From: Actinomortierella ambigua
Lineage: Eukaryota > Mortierellomycota > Mortierellomycetes > Mortierellales > Mortierellaceae
Reading direction: 5' to 3'
Assembly: GCA_016098155.1 (NCBI GenBank)
Contig: JAAAJB010000429.1
Location: 1 to 31,082, forward strand
DNA length: 31,082 bases
Below, piece after piece: positions 21,569 to 31,082 of the stretch. Positions within the stretch are counted from its first letter, which is position 1; each line of letters opens with the position of its first letter. The notes beneath the pieces are model-generated. The model saw nothing but the letters and a program-made list of their open reading frames with translations, was not told the origin of the DNA and searched no databases. The position numbers were made by a program, and so were the translations under genes.

Positions 21569-21994
21569 TCAGACACGTTCGACATCGATCGTCACAGGGC
21601 CCTCCGGTGCCATCCCCGATGGCTGAAACGCGGCCGTGTGTCGAGTCATGGTGATCCAAGTCAAAACCTCATCTTCACCCTCTTGGTTAGCATGGCATCC
21701 ACCGATGGCGCCTCCACAGGCGGTCACACGTGCCGAGACCGAGTATGTATGACGACCTTGGATCTGCAAAGGGTCATAGGGGATCTCAAAGGCAATCGGA
21801 AACGATAGCCCGGAAGGCCCCGTGAGGATCTCCTGGCAAGCGATCTGCACCGAGGGCGCGTCCATCAGCGAGACGTCCTGTACCGTTATCCGGATCCGGC
21901 TGTAGGGTTCGATCTCTTTGGTTGGACGTGCGTGGTTCTCTGGTCGCACCGAGTCGGCAGGTGGGCCGATAATCTGACCACGTAGAATTGTCAT
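21569..21994 (-). CDS. YbaY/YscW-family beta-sandwich protein, copy 1
   Basis: Small protein of 141 residues, function unknown in fungi; bacterial relatives (YbaY, YscW) are lipoproteins, one a type III secretion pilotin. The family pattern is clear: YSRIRITVQDVSLMDAPSVQ, then GLSFPIAFEIPYDP, then RHTYSVSARV and LTWITMT near the C-terminus. An extra loop of about 15 residues with two Cys and an acidic patch (GGCHANQEGEDEV) interrupts the last strands compared with copy 2. I placed the start at the ATG at 21994 by alignment with copy 2. The frame is open upstream to an ATG at 22108, which would add a Phe/Leu-rich 38-residue extension, probably translated leader rather than a signal peptide. 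No intron. About 35-40% alike by eye to the neighbour, so an old duplication. Confidence 0.85.
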   Translation of the reverse strand: MTILRGQIIGPPADSVRPENHARPTKEIEPYSRIRITVQDVSLMDAPSVQIACQEILTGPSGLSFPIAFEIPYDPLQIQGRHTYSVSARVTACGGAIGGCHANQEGEDEVLTWITMTRHTAAFQPSGMAPEGPVTIDVERV

Positions 21995-22399
21995 TTCTGG
22001 AGAAGGAGTGTGGGAGAGAGGGAAAACTAGGTGAGGTGTGAGAAAAAAGAGAAAAAATGAAAAAACGAAAAAAACGAAACGAGGGAGAGGAGGGAAGAAA
22101 AGAGACATTGCAGCGTAAATGTCAGCCTGACAGTGCGTGTAAGGTCATCTTAAGTTATATTTTTTTCCTTCCTTCTTGCGTTTGGATGGAATTATTTTTT
22201 CCGCCGTCTACTTTATGACAGGGTGAGGTGAGGTCCAACCCACATCTATCACAATCATGAGGTGTTACTTTGTTCCCTCCCAACTCAAAAACATTCCAAC
22301 TTTGTTTTTGATATCGTTTTATTCCTGGGAATGCACCTAACCCAGGTTTGCTTCTTTCGACTTTCCACAAACGACGGTCCATCCACGCTCAAATAAAAA
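21995..22399. other. Spacer between the two YbaY-like genes
   Basis: No gene is seen. The copy 1 leader (21995-22110) is pyrimidine-rich on the minus strand. A minus-strand AATAAA at 22318-22323, about 77 nt past the copy 2 stop, is a candidate polyadenylation signal. The two genes therefore look separately transcribed. Confidence 0.6.
22318..22323 (-). terminator. Candidate polyadenylation signal of YbaY-like copy 2
   Basis: The minus strand reads AATAAA about 77 nt downstream of the stop codon at 22400-22402. Confidence 0.4.
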
Positions 22400-22798
22400 T
22401 TATGACCGAACGCGCTGAATAGTAATGGTCTGTGGAACTCCAGGCCGGTACTCGTTGTACGTCATCGAAACCCATGTCAGGGTCCCCGCACCGCTCGTTT
22501 GCGTGACACGGACCGAGATGGCGTACCGACGACCTGGAACAATCTTGTACGACTCAAACGGCACCGAAAACTGGATTGGGAACGACTTTCCTTGACAGCT
22601 AGTCAAGATCTCTTGCACTCCGATATCTGACGCCGGCGCATCCATCCGCGACGTGTCCTGCAAAGAGATCCGGATGCGAGAGTTGGCTTCAATCTGACAC
22701 CAGTTGTTGTTGTTGCCGTTGTTGTTGTTATTGTTAGCCATTGCCGGTCGCACGCAGCTCGAAGGTGCAGCAATAATCTTTCCCTTGGCATAGTTCAT
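22400..22798 (-). CDS. YbaY/YscW-family beta-sandwich protein, copy 2
   Basis: Intronless, 132 residues, no signal peptide or membrane segment visible, so probably cytosolic. It shares with copy 1 the order SRIRISLQDTSRMDAPAS, VQEILTSCQGKSFPI, RYAISVRVTQ and LTWVSMTY, which is the YbaY/YscW domain. An asparagine run (about residues 21-31, interrupted by one Gly) coded by AAC/AAT repeats sits between the N-terminal strand and the conserved block; copy 1 has a charged segment there instead. A Cys is present in CQGKSF. Function is not known. The start is the only ATG before the conserved strand and follows a non-pyrimidine leader, supporting the short N-terminus chosen for copy 1. Confidence 0.85.
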   Translation of the reverse strand: MNYAKGKIIAAPSSCVRPAMANNNNNNGNNNNWCQIEANSRIRISLQDTSRMDAPASDIGVQEILTSCQGKSFPIQFSVPFESYKIVPGRRYAISVRVTQTSGAGTLTWVSMTYNEYRPGVPQTITIQRVRS

Positions 22799-23528
22799 CT
22801 TCGTATAATAATCAAAAGGTCGGTTGAGGAGAGGTGTATGTGTGTTCGTGCGGGTGCGTGCATCTCTTTATCTTTTATTTGACATCAGGAAGAAGTTGTG
22901 CTGTTTTCAGAAGGCGAAGGTTTTGGTGGTCGCGATCGAAAAGGAGAGGGGGTCCCGTTAAGACAATAGGGGACATTCCAATCTTGTTTAGCTCCCTTCA
23001 ATCTTACATACATTCTTTCCTCGATGAAAACATTCCGCTGTCGGGGGGGTCATATCCATTCTTTATCATCCGAGGGGGGGCAGTAGTTTTGTGGAAGACA
23101 GAAAAGCACAAAACTTTTTTATTACGAATATAGGAAGGAGTAAAAAACGACGATAAAAAAAGCAAGTGGTATAAGTAGAAGAAATAATGACAAGAGAAAG
23201 GACGCTTCTAAAAAAGATAATGGTACAGACAAAAACAACAGAAAAGAAAGAAGGACAAAAAGGGACCGGTATTAAGTAGTAGCGAGTACGAAAGAAAAAA
23301 AGAAAAGCAAACAGTCAACAACAAAAGGCAAAGAAAGATGCAAACTTGTGTAGGCAACAAAGCAGAAAAGAAAGTGTGCAAAAAAAATGAAGTGAAGTTA
23401 GACAGAGAGGGAGGAAAAGAATAAACAACGTCTTTCAAGATAATAATGATAGACACGGAAGGGTGGAAAAAAAAAGGGAGGGGGGAGAGGTGAGGGTGAG
23501 AGGGTTAAAGAGCAAGAGGTGCACTCCT
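22799..23528. other. Spacer between YbaY-like copy 2 and the GATA/PHD regulator
   Basis: No gene is seen. 23100-23510 is strongly A/purine-rich on the plus strand with many short A runs and is probably the regulator's 3' UTR. G runs lie near 23044-23050 and 23073-23079. Confidence 0.6.
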
Positions 23529-26500
23529 TCACTTGCGTGATACAGTCTCGCCCGAAACGGAGGCACGCGAGGCACGCGAGCGACCACTCTCTGAAGATGA
23601 TGACGAGGAAGAAGCAGATCCGGCTGCACTTCCTCCTGCTCCTGAAGGAGCATTGGGCTTGGGCGTCGACATCAATGGGAGCCGCTTCTTGGGAAGCTCC
23701 ACACACACGCGGCGCTTCTTGATGTTTTCACGGCAACCTTCGTCACAAAACCAGGGTTCCTCGGACTTTGCAATCGCATCTGGAATCGTGGTCTCGCCGT
23801 GGCACTTTTGGTGGAACGCCTTGGGGCATCCCTCGCAGCGAACAAGAAGGTTACCCGCCAGAGACTCTTGCGACTGGCATCCGTGGCAAAAATGCTGCAA
23901 CACAGGGCGGATGCGTTGCTCCACGGTCTCGTGCGCGTAGCTAGTCAGGTCCAGGCGTGGAAGCTTGCAAGCAAAGCCGTAGCCCTTAAAGTCGCAGCCG
24001 TGCTTGTTGCACAGCGTGCGCTTGCCCCAGGGGCCAGGGCGCCAGTTGACACCCTCAGTCGTACCACAGTAGCGGCACCAGTCAATGTTGGCCTTGGTCA
24101 AGATCTGGAACAGCGTCAATGGTTTAGCCGACTTGTTGCTGACCGTCAACGACTTTTCAGCAGTAGCGGTGGTGGATGCAGACTTCAAAGCCGCAGCGAC
24201 AGCCTCCTTCTTCTCTGCAGCAGCGGCAGCAGCGGCAGTAGTAGTGGCCTTGGTCGGCTTTTCCTCAGCCTTATCCGCCTTTTCGGCCTTTGAGGTAGCA
24301 GCTGCCGCCTTGGCAGAGGCAGTGGTGGCAGGAGAGGCTGCACGGCGGGTGGAAGTGGCCTTGGCCTTGGTCGTCGGGGCTGTGGCACTGTTCTTGGCAG
24401 CCTGTTTGGTGGTTCTGGAGTGAATCTTTTGGCGGAAAGTTTCAGGCTCAGGGATCCAAGCGAGGGCAGCCGCAGAGGCGGTTTCCTTCATGGCCAGGGT
24501 AGGACCGTGCCACGTACCGCGGCGCTTGACCTGGAACTGGTAATCCTCCATGTCGCTCATGTCAGAGTCGCTCTCGTCGCTCGAGCTCATGGCATCAACA
24601 TCCATATCGCCTTCGGCATGGTTAACTTGCTCCTCCACTTCACCAAGAGCAAAGCTATGGTCGAACGCATCCTCGTCCTGGTCCTCATCGTCGTCTTCCT
24701 CATCCGCTTCAGAGAAGGAGAAGTGGTTATCCGTCATGTAGCCATGATCCGTGTCTTGGGGAGCAATAAAGACATCGGTGGGCATAGAGACCGACTCTAA
24801 ATGCCCAGCAAGGGTATCTGCGTCGCTGCCGCAGTTGATGTAGTTGGCACCGCTTTTGTAGTTGCAGCACCCGTTGATGCTGTTGTTGGTGGCGTTGTCG
24901 CCATCGACGTCCTCATCATCATCCTCAGACTCGTCCTCGGAGTGAGCGAGTTCGGGGTGCAGCTCAAAGCCATCGCTGTCGTCATCGTCAGGCGAGGCCG
25001 TCGGGACAAAGCAGGGCGTGTCCGAGGAGAGTGAGGGGGAGGTAGGGGTCAGCTGACGGAAGCTCTGATGGAAGATCGACTTGCGGCGGAAGGTGTTGAA
25101 CGAAAAGCCCTGAGAATCTGCATCGCTCAGCTCAGTTTCGTCATCACCCGCGGTGGATGCTGGAGGAGAAGCAGGCGCATCGTTCATCATGTCGACAGAG
25201 ACCATCCGTCTACGCTTGATGGCGGCCAGGCCGCCAGGGAAGAGACCCTCAGACTGGCGCAAAAAGTCATACGAGTGCTTGCGGGCATTGATCTCGGGGG
25301 GTGTGGGCAGGCAGCCAGTCATGGAGAAGTCTCGGGGGTCGCAGATCGAGACCGGGATAAACATTGGGCGCTTCATATCGACGACCATCGACAAGTCTGT
25401 TTCGAAACAAAATAACACACCAGATATAGAGAGGAGTAGGGTAGGGGGATTAAAAAAATCCCAAATATTAAGAGACATGTTAGAATCCCGCGCAACGAAC
25501 ACAAATGACCCAAGTCGCACCCACCGAGCAATATTGCCCTGATGCCACGTCGAGAGGGAAAAAAATGAGATTGAAAGAAAGAAAAAAAAAGGGGGGGGGA
25601 TGAGAAGGAGGGGGGGTGTGTGAGATCTTCATCCGCGGAAAGGGTCTTTGCTCTTGTGCCATGGGACAATGAATCCTTATCGGCTGGCGTGATGGCCAGT
25701 CGTCATCAACATCATGAACCTGTTGTTGTTATGATGGTTGGTTTGCTACTGTAGTTGTCGTTGTGCAGCAACGTGTGTACGTGTGCGTATGAGGTGTGGT
25801 GCGTATGTGTTGTATTGTTGATATTGATGCAGACACGCGAAAAGGAAGATGGAAGAGCAAATATCAATAGAAGGAGAAAGAGCTCTCTCTCTCTCGCTCT
25901 CTCTCTCAAAGGGAGCGTTGAAGATAGATGATGTGATCCTCCCCTCTACGACAGCTATCCTCGGACACACCATCCGTCGGTGTGATGTGGTTGGAGTATG
26001 AGAGCGAGAGATTTAGATTGAGACAGAGAGAGGGAAGATAGAAAGGGAATGTGAAGAAAGGGAGGGGAGAGACAAAGGCGGATAGATACGGAGGAGCGTG
26101 AAAATAGGAAAGAGGGCGGGTGGGATGGATGGATGGATGGGTGGACATACCATTCGGTTGTTGCTCGGTAGCAACAGAGACATCGTCGTCGTGTTCGCTG
26201 TGCAGCAGGTCGTCATCATGAATGTCTTTGACAGCCTCAGGGCCGTAGAGATGATCCTCGTCGTGCTCGAGGAAGGGAGTCATGGGGGTCATGGGGGCAG
26301 ACTGTGTAGGAGGCGAGGCGAGGCCGGTGTCTGAGTCGCTGTCGAAGACGCTGGACGAGGTCTCGTGCAGGTAAAAGTCGGCATCGTCCTGGAGCATGCT
26401 AGTCGACAGGAAGACATCGTTGATGACATTCTTTTGCTGGCTCGAGCCGTCAAAGGAGATGGTAGAGTTTTCGAGTGAGTGATGGATGGGGGCCACAGGG

Positions 26501-27342
26501 GTAGACGACGCAGCCGTGACGGCAACTGTGGGGACGGCAACAGAGAGAGAGAGGGCGTAGCAATGCTTCTTGCACTTGTTGCACAGGTCATCAAGCATGG
26601 CCTCACGGTTGCTGTAGGGCATGATCTTGTGAGCCTTGGTCAACTTGGACTTGCAAGAGCCACAGAAAGTGGAGGCGAAGGAAGATGAGACGGACGAGGG
26701 GACTGGTGTGGATGCGGATGCGGATATGGAGGACGGCATGGGCGATGGGTTCTGGGAGGGCACGGAGACCGGGGGGAGGAGGTGCTGCTGGCTGGTGACA
26801 GTAGGAGGCGAGGAAGAGAGGGGGTGGTGGTGTTGGTGGGCGGCGGAAGAGAAGTGATTTGCATAAACACCCTTGGCTGCTGCTGTTGTTGTTGTTGCTG
26901 TTGTTGATGTAGTCGTTGCTGTCGTGGCCGAAGGAGGGACGACCCCTGCTGCTGCTGCTGAAGTAGTAGTAGTAGTAGTAGAAGAGGTAGAAGTGGTGGC
27001 AGGAGTGGGAGGAATAGCTGCTGCTGCTGGTGTGGAAGATAATGTCGTCGACAAGGACGAGGGGGTGAGAGCAGCAGAACAGACAACATTAGCGCCACCG
27101 TTGATAATCGAGATCGAAGCCCAAGGGTTCAGCGCGTCATGGGCTGAGAGCGCAGGCGAGGGTAGCGGCGATACTAGCGTGGCAGCAGCAAGGTGGTGAT
27201 GGAGCTGTTGTTGTTGCTGTTGGAGGTGCAGTTGCTGCTGTTGCTGGTGGTGGTGTTGGTGGAAGGTGAAAGGGAGGCTGTGAGGGAGCGGGTAGTGGAA
27301 TGGCGAAGAGGCCGTTGCGGGGGTATTTTTAGACGACATCAT
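23529..27342 (-). CDS. Large nuclear regulator with two GATA-like fingers and a PHD finger
   Basis: Predicted transcription or chromatin regulator. Exon 1 (27342-26151) and exon 2 (25396-23529) join in phase 1 into 1019 residues. The N-terminal third is Gln/His- and Ser/Thr/Ala-rich, then a C4 finger C227-x2-C230-x23-C254-x2-C257. Acidic tracts fill the middle. A second GATA-like finger begins C838-x2-C841 and continues with CNKHGC (860-865) after WRPGPWGKR. A complete C4HC3 PHD finger follows: C901, C904, C918, C921, H926, C929, C948, C952. Basic KKRR and KKRLP patches follow, then a Ser-rich tail. The GATA-like/PHD block resembles fungal Ash1-like factors, and PHD fingers usually read histone H3. 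The donor is GTATGT and the acceptor CAG, but the 754-nt intron is long, so two genes or a missed middle exon remain possible. If separate, the second would start near 25385. Confidence 0.7.
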
Positions 27343-27576
27343 CTTGGCTGTAGAGTTCTTGGCCCGGATAGGGGAGGAGGGGGGGTAGGGAAAGAGGAAA
27401 TTGGGGCAAGAAAGATGGGAAGGGAAGAGAGTTTAAAGGGTTGTTGGTTGTATCGGGGCGTACGATGTGACAAGGAAGCAGTGAAGAAGCGAAGCCGGGG
27501 AAGGGAGAAACCAAAAGGGAAGGAAAGGGAGGAAAAGGGAAGGAGGAAGAGGAGGAAGGGAGGAGGAGGCGGAGGA

Positions 27577-27602
27577 GGGAGGGAGGGAGGGAAGGGGCGG
27601 GG
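27577..27602 (+). repeat. G-quadruplex-type run of GGG tracts
   Basis: Four GGG tracts separated by single A residues (27577-27591) followed by two GGGG tracts, about 240 nt upstream of the regulator's start and on its template strand. Confidence 0.7.
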
Positions 27603-28034
27603 TAGCGGGTCTGAAGGGAAAAGGAGAGAGAGAGAGCAAGCGTGAAAAGAGAGAGAGAGAGAGAGCAATAGAGAGCGAGGAATAAAAAGAGAAGAGAGTC
27701 AGTAAAGGGCAACGACTTTAAAAGGTTGTTTACACCCCACCCACAAACACACAGCCAAGAACGAGATTGAGAGAGATTGAGAGAGTGAGAGAGAGAGAGA
27801 GAGAGCGGGGTAGAGCGAGCAGGGAGTTTGGTACAGTGTAGAGTATATTACAATTCAGGGCACTGATGGTGAGGGAGAGGGATAACCAGCACACGAAGGA
27901 TGAGAATGCAGAGAGAGAGAGAGGGAGAGAAGGAAAGAGAGGGAGAGAGAGAGAGAGTAGAGAGTAAAGAGCGAGTAGGCCTGACTTGGGGTGTCAAGAA
28001 TATTGAAAAGAAATGTATGAGAGCCAAGAAGGTC

Positions 28035-28040
<6 letters not shown>

Positions 28041-28072
<32 letters not shown>
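28041..28072. repeat. (GA)16 microsatellite
   Basis: An uninterrupted run of 16 GA units, the longest perfect dinucleotide array in the right-hand region. Confidence 0.95.
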
Positions 28073-28075
<3 letters not shown>

Positions 28076-28794
28076 ATGGATCGTGTGTGGCACACACACA
28101 GCACCGTTATTTTCATACAGAACGAAGAAGAACAGAACACAGCAGCACCCTTTCCCCCAAATCCCCTCATCTTCGTTGGGCTGTGCAAAAGAGTAATACA
28201 GCAAATCATATCATGGGCCCAAAAAGAATCATCTCGTGAGTATAGGGCTTTGAAGGTAAAAGACACACACTCCACTGGCTGGCTGAGACGGCCACGTACC
28301 CGGGGGCTATGTCATTCTCCCTATGATGGGCCCTGCCCAAAAGGCTAGAAACACACCACATACACCCGCTGGCCCCCCGACCCCTGGAACCAGCCCCCCC
28401 AGCCTCGCCAGGGCCTTCTTGTCCACCCATTCCCCGAACTGGAACCCCTTTTTCTTTGCCTCCCTCCCTCTCCTACTCCTTCCTCCCCATCGATGTCGTC
28501 GACGTTGATCGACTCTCTCCCCTGGGTCAATCACCTTCCATCATCATCACCGTCTCCTCCCCCTTTCCCCTCTTTTTTTTTTTCTCTGTTCCTTGGACAC
28601 GACTACTTCATCCATTCGACAGTTTCTGCGGAATGGTTAGCAAACGAGTCATAGACAGAAATGTCTGGTTGACTGACTGATATGTGTATGAGTATGCCTG
28701 AGGCGTTGTAGACTGCAGGTAGCCCAGTCGAACAACCCTTTCCCGTCCCGCCTATGGATTTAGTTTCCAAAACCGACATATCCCAAACCCATAC

Positions 28795-28812
28795 TTTTTT
28801 TTTTTTTTTTTT
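28795..28812. repeat. T18 homopolymer
   Basis: Eighteen consecutive T residues in non-coding sequence. Confidence 0.9.
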
Positions 28813-29046
28813 GTTTTGCCACCCCGATAAAGGAAATCGAGGCCCTAGTGGGAGTCGGGCGAGGTAACGACCTTCTTTGACCAAAAACGAAAAGGAACCC
28901 GGTTTCGGTTCCATCCAAGCCCACAAAAAAACAACCGTTTTTTTTTGTCACACAATCCATTCGTCCGGGAATACCTCTGAAGGAGGGAGGGAGGAAGGCA
29001 GGCGCAAGGTTTAGACGAGTCTTCGCCAGAGACAGATGTAAAAAGT

Positions 29047-29071
29047 GGTTGGTTGGTTGGTTGGTTGGGGG
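29047..29071. repeat. (GGTT)n tetranucleotide repeat
   Basis: Five GGTT units ending in a G run. Regular GG tracts give it two-tetrad quadruplex potential. Function unknown. Confidence 0.85.
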
Positions 29072-29344
29072 TGCAGCCTTGGTCACGGCCTGCGAATGTT
29101 TGAGGAGGTGTCCATAGGCTAGCTAGGAGAGGCACACCATCCACGCGAGCAATACGGTACCAGCTCCCCGGATTCCCATGTGCAAAGGGGCCAGATGATA
29201 GAGCGAGACAAACACTCAGTACACAAGCGACTCGATGGCGCACAAAGGGGGGGGGGAGGAGGTGGGAGAGAAGAACATGCGACAAGAGCACCCACAGCTT
29301 TAACATACAATGGTCACTGGGAAAGAGAGAAAAGGGCGAGGAGC

Positions 29345-29371
<27 letters not shown>
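29345..29371. repeat. (GA)n microsatellite
   Basis: About 13 uninterrupted GA units within a wider purine-rich stretch (29320-29450). Confidence 0.9.
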
Positions 29372-29375
<4 letters not shown>

Positions 29376-29593
29376 GGAGAGAGGGAAGGAGAGGGGAAGG
29401 GAGTCGAGAGATTGGGAAGAAGAGAGACAGAAATGGGAAAGAGAGGAGGGCGAGAGCCGCGTGTGTAAATGTGTTTTGTATGTATGGGCGAGTGGGTGGT
29501 GTGAGTGTGTATGTTGTGCGTATTGACTGGGCCTACAGCACACGCTGACAGGGCCACTGCCCAGGCTCCAGGCGAGATAAGCGCAGGCAGGGA

Positions 29594-29617
29594 AGAGAGA
29601 GAGAGAGAGAGAGAGAG
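29594..29617. repeat. (GA)n microsatellite
   Basis: About 12 uninterrupted GA units. Confidence 0.9.
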
Positions 29618-30500
29618 CTGTGCCAACTGCCCACAACGCCTCCCCTCCTTCCCTAACACCCGCCCTACATACCCAGCCCTGTGCAGGTATCCTTTCCCCC
29701 CTACCCAGCAACAGTAGGTCACCCCTCCCGTAGTGGTGTATGTTTGTTGCTCTCAATATCCATTCTGTTCCCGCCTGCCTCTTGCCGTAACCAAACCAAA
29801 CCAAACCAAAAAAAACACCCTCTCGCTTGCGACCCATACCTCTTTGCTGTCGTCGTCGCGTACATCCCCTTACTCTTCTCTTCTCTTTGTCCTTCGCCCA
29901 CCACATCGGGCAGCTTCTTTGTCGAGCCCAAGTCGTGTCTCCATCAGGGACAAAGAAATCAAGATGGACTCAAACAACTGTGGGATTGTTGGCCTGAAAC
30001 GTCAATCAACCAAAACAGACACCTTGCAAACAAAAGGGAAAAAAAAGGGGAGAATGTGCATCGACAGTAGTGGAAGACAACCACGACGAACAGGGACCCG
30101 TAAAATGAGGGCACTAGAAAAGGAAGGGGGGCCGCGAGAGTCAAGGGCCGATGGGATGGGAAGTGTGGACCGCAGAGAGAGAGACAGAGACAGAGACAGA
30201 AGACGGGAGACTGATTGTTGCTGACAGCCAACAACCCAAAGATCCACACAGCAGTAATCATACAGAAAAAAAGGCCCAAAGGCCGACTCTTCCCCCTTTG
30301 GTGTCTCCTAACTTCTTCGCGTGGAGATGAATCTTTATCTCACTGCTCAACACAATGGCTCCGCGTGTTACTTTTTGCCCTGTGTGCTCTTGCAAGCCCT
30401 TGCTTAATCCCCCGAATATTGTGTTTTTAACTGGCCCCCTCCCCTCGCCTAGCGAGAACAATCGAATCTCTCTTCTGTTTAGCCCTCGGCGCGCAGAGCC

Positions 30501-30522
30501 AAAAAAAAAAAAAAAAAAAAAA
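30501..30522. repeat. A22 homopolymer
   Basis: Twenty-two consecutive A residues in non-coding sequence. No retroposon body or target-site duplication was seen beside it. Confidence 0.9.
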
Positions 30523-31082
30523 GTCGTGTCCCATACCTGGGAGAATGGGGGTGGGGGGAAAGGATATATTAGGCATCAGGCACGGGGCGAGCAAGAATGG
30601 GGGAGGGGGAGGAGAGATCAAGTAGCGCTGCTACCTCGAAATAAACAATCCACAAATAATTGTTGCAGCTGGTTGAGCCAATAGGAAGACTCCGAGTAAG
30701 GAACCCGCCCATCCACTCACCGCTCAGATAGAATAGTGTGAGTGGAGAGGAGAATGAACGAGCGAGCGAGGAGGGTGCATGTGTACACTGTAGAGAGTGC
30801 CTCGCCCAATACCTTCTCACCGCTAGTCGAAATAACTGACAGTCCAGATATCTCTCCCAGCTTTACTAATGCTACTGCCCGGTGCTTCATATTTACCTTA
30901 TTTTTTTCTCTTTAAAGACTACGTGATGAACACCGACAGATGAATGATGGAGTACAGGTGTGGGTGAGTGAGAAAGGAGAGACCGAAATGGAGAGAGAGA
31001 GAAGGGGAGAAGGAAATAGAAGGATACAAAAGACGACTGTCAGGGAAGGCAGTTGACGGAAGACCAGGTAGGCAGGCAGGCA

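Larger units (their letters stand above)
27343..31082. other. 3.7-kb low-complexity upstream region of the GATA/PHD regulator
   Basis: No supportable gene. 27343-28080 is overwhelmingly purine on the plus strand, i.e. a long pyrimidine-rich leader or promoter for the minus-strand regulator. Farther out are more GA arrays, homopolymers, G runs and short tetranucleotide repeats mixed with ordinary sequence. Long open frames here come from repeats lacking stop codons. The length is typical of upstream regions of heavily controlled fungal regulators, but introns in the 5' UTR or an unseen non-coding RNA cannot be excluded. Confidence 0.55.

Noticed and set aside
26640..27199. Long Ala/Val-rich or Pro/Leu/Gln-rich frames overlapping the first exon of the regulator
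   Set aside because: They are other-frame readings of the regulator's triplet repeats; the chosen frame alone contains the Cys-finger and acidic blocks that continue into exon 2.
27900..28080. Arrays of GA units considered as a CRISPR or satellite array
   Set aside because: Simple dinucleotide microsatellites with no unique spacers, in a eukaryotic genome.
28845..29906. 353-codon minus-strand open frame in the right-hand region
   Set aside because: Composition is dominated by Ser/Leu/His runs from CT and CA repeats, which contain no stops; there is no conserved motif. RNA-seq would be the decisive test.
30501..30522. A22 tract as the tail of a retroposed gene
   Set aside because: The sequence upstream on the same strand shows no coding remnant and no flanking target duplication was found.
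1..31082. tRNA, rRNA or snoRNA genes
   Set aside because: I looked by eye for tRNA B-box-like GGTTCGANNC elements and rRNA-like sequence and found none with a supporting structure; a covariance-model scan could still reveal a small RNA.

Overview
The window is nuclear DNA of a filamentous fungus. Genes carry many short GT-AG introns (about 75-200 nt), starts are preceded by pyrimidine-rich leaders on the sense strand, and spacers are full of CT/GA microsatellites and homopolymers. Fungal-type protein families (PHO89 phosphate permease, VMA3 proteolipid, multi-exon ABCC transporter, GATA+PHD regulator, AMSH-type deubiquitinase) fit this. The protein flavour suggests an early-diverging lineage (Mucoromycota, possibly Mortierella-like), but that is inference. 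No rRNA, tRNA, CRISPR array or intact mobile element was seen.

Layout, left to right: (1) 91-2093, minus: GMC-family FAD oxidoreductase, cut by the left edge inside an intron. (2) 2540-4331, minus: mitochondrial methylmalonate-semialdehyde dehydrogenase. (3) 4788-7181, minus: nine-exon AMSH/STAMBP-like JAMM deubiquitinase. (4) 7182-9390: a gene-poor stretch with one decayed coding-like segment and then the promoter of the next gene. (5) 9391-10935, plus: intronless Na/phosphate symporter (PHO89). (6) 11571-12624, minus: protein N-terminal (Xaa-Pro-Lys) methyltransferase, divergent from (7) 13063-14524, plus: V-ATPase subunit c. Their shared promoter holds a perfect 14-bp palindrome with a TTACGTAA core. 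(8) 15232-21046, plus: a 1760-residue ABCC/MRP-type transporter with a 12-codon first exon and several highly acidic insertions, one inside NBD2. (9) 21569-21994 and 22400-22798, minus: tandem small proteins of the YbaY/YscW beta-sandwich family, otherwise best known from bacteria. (10) 23529-27342, minus: a large regulator with an N-terminal GATA-like C4 finger, a second GATA-like finger and a PHD finger, joined here over a 754-nt intron. (11) 27343-31082: 3.7 kb of purine-rich low-complexity DNA upstream of that regulator, with GA arrays and G-quadruplex-type G runs but no supportable gene.

The genes do not form a pathway. AMSH (endosomal sorting), the V-ATPase proteolipid and the ABCC transporter all act in the endosome/vacuole system, but adjacency alone does not show co-regulation. 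Exon boundaries were worked out by hand from splice-site phase and family similarity. Most junctions restore the expected conserved protein sequence across the intron. The least certain joins are the regulator's long intron and the exact starts of the GMC and AMSH genes.
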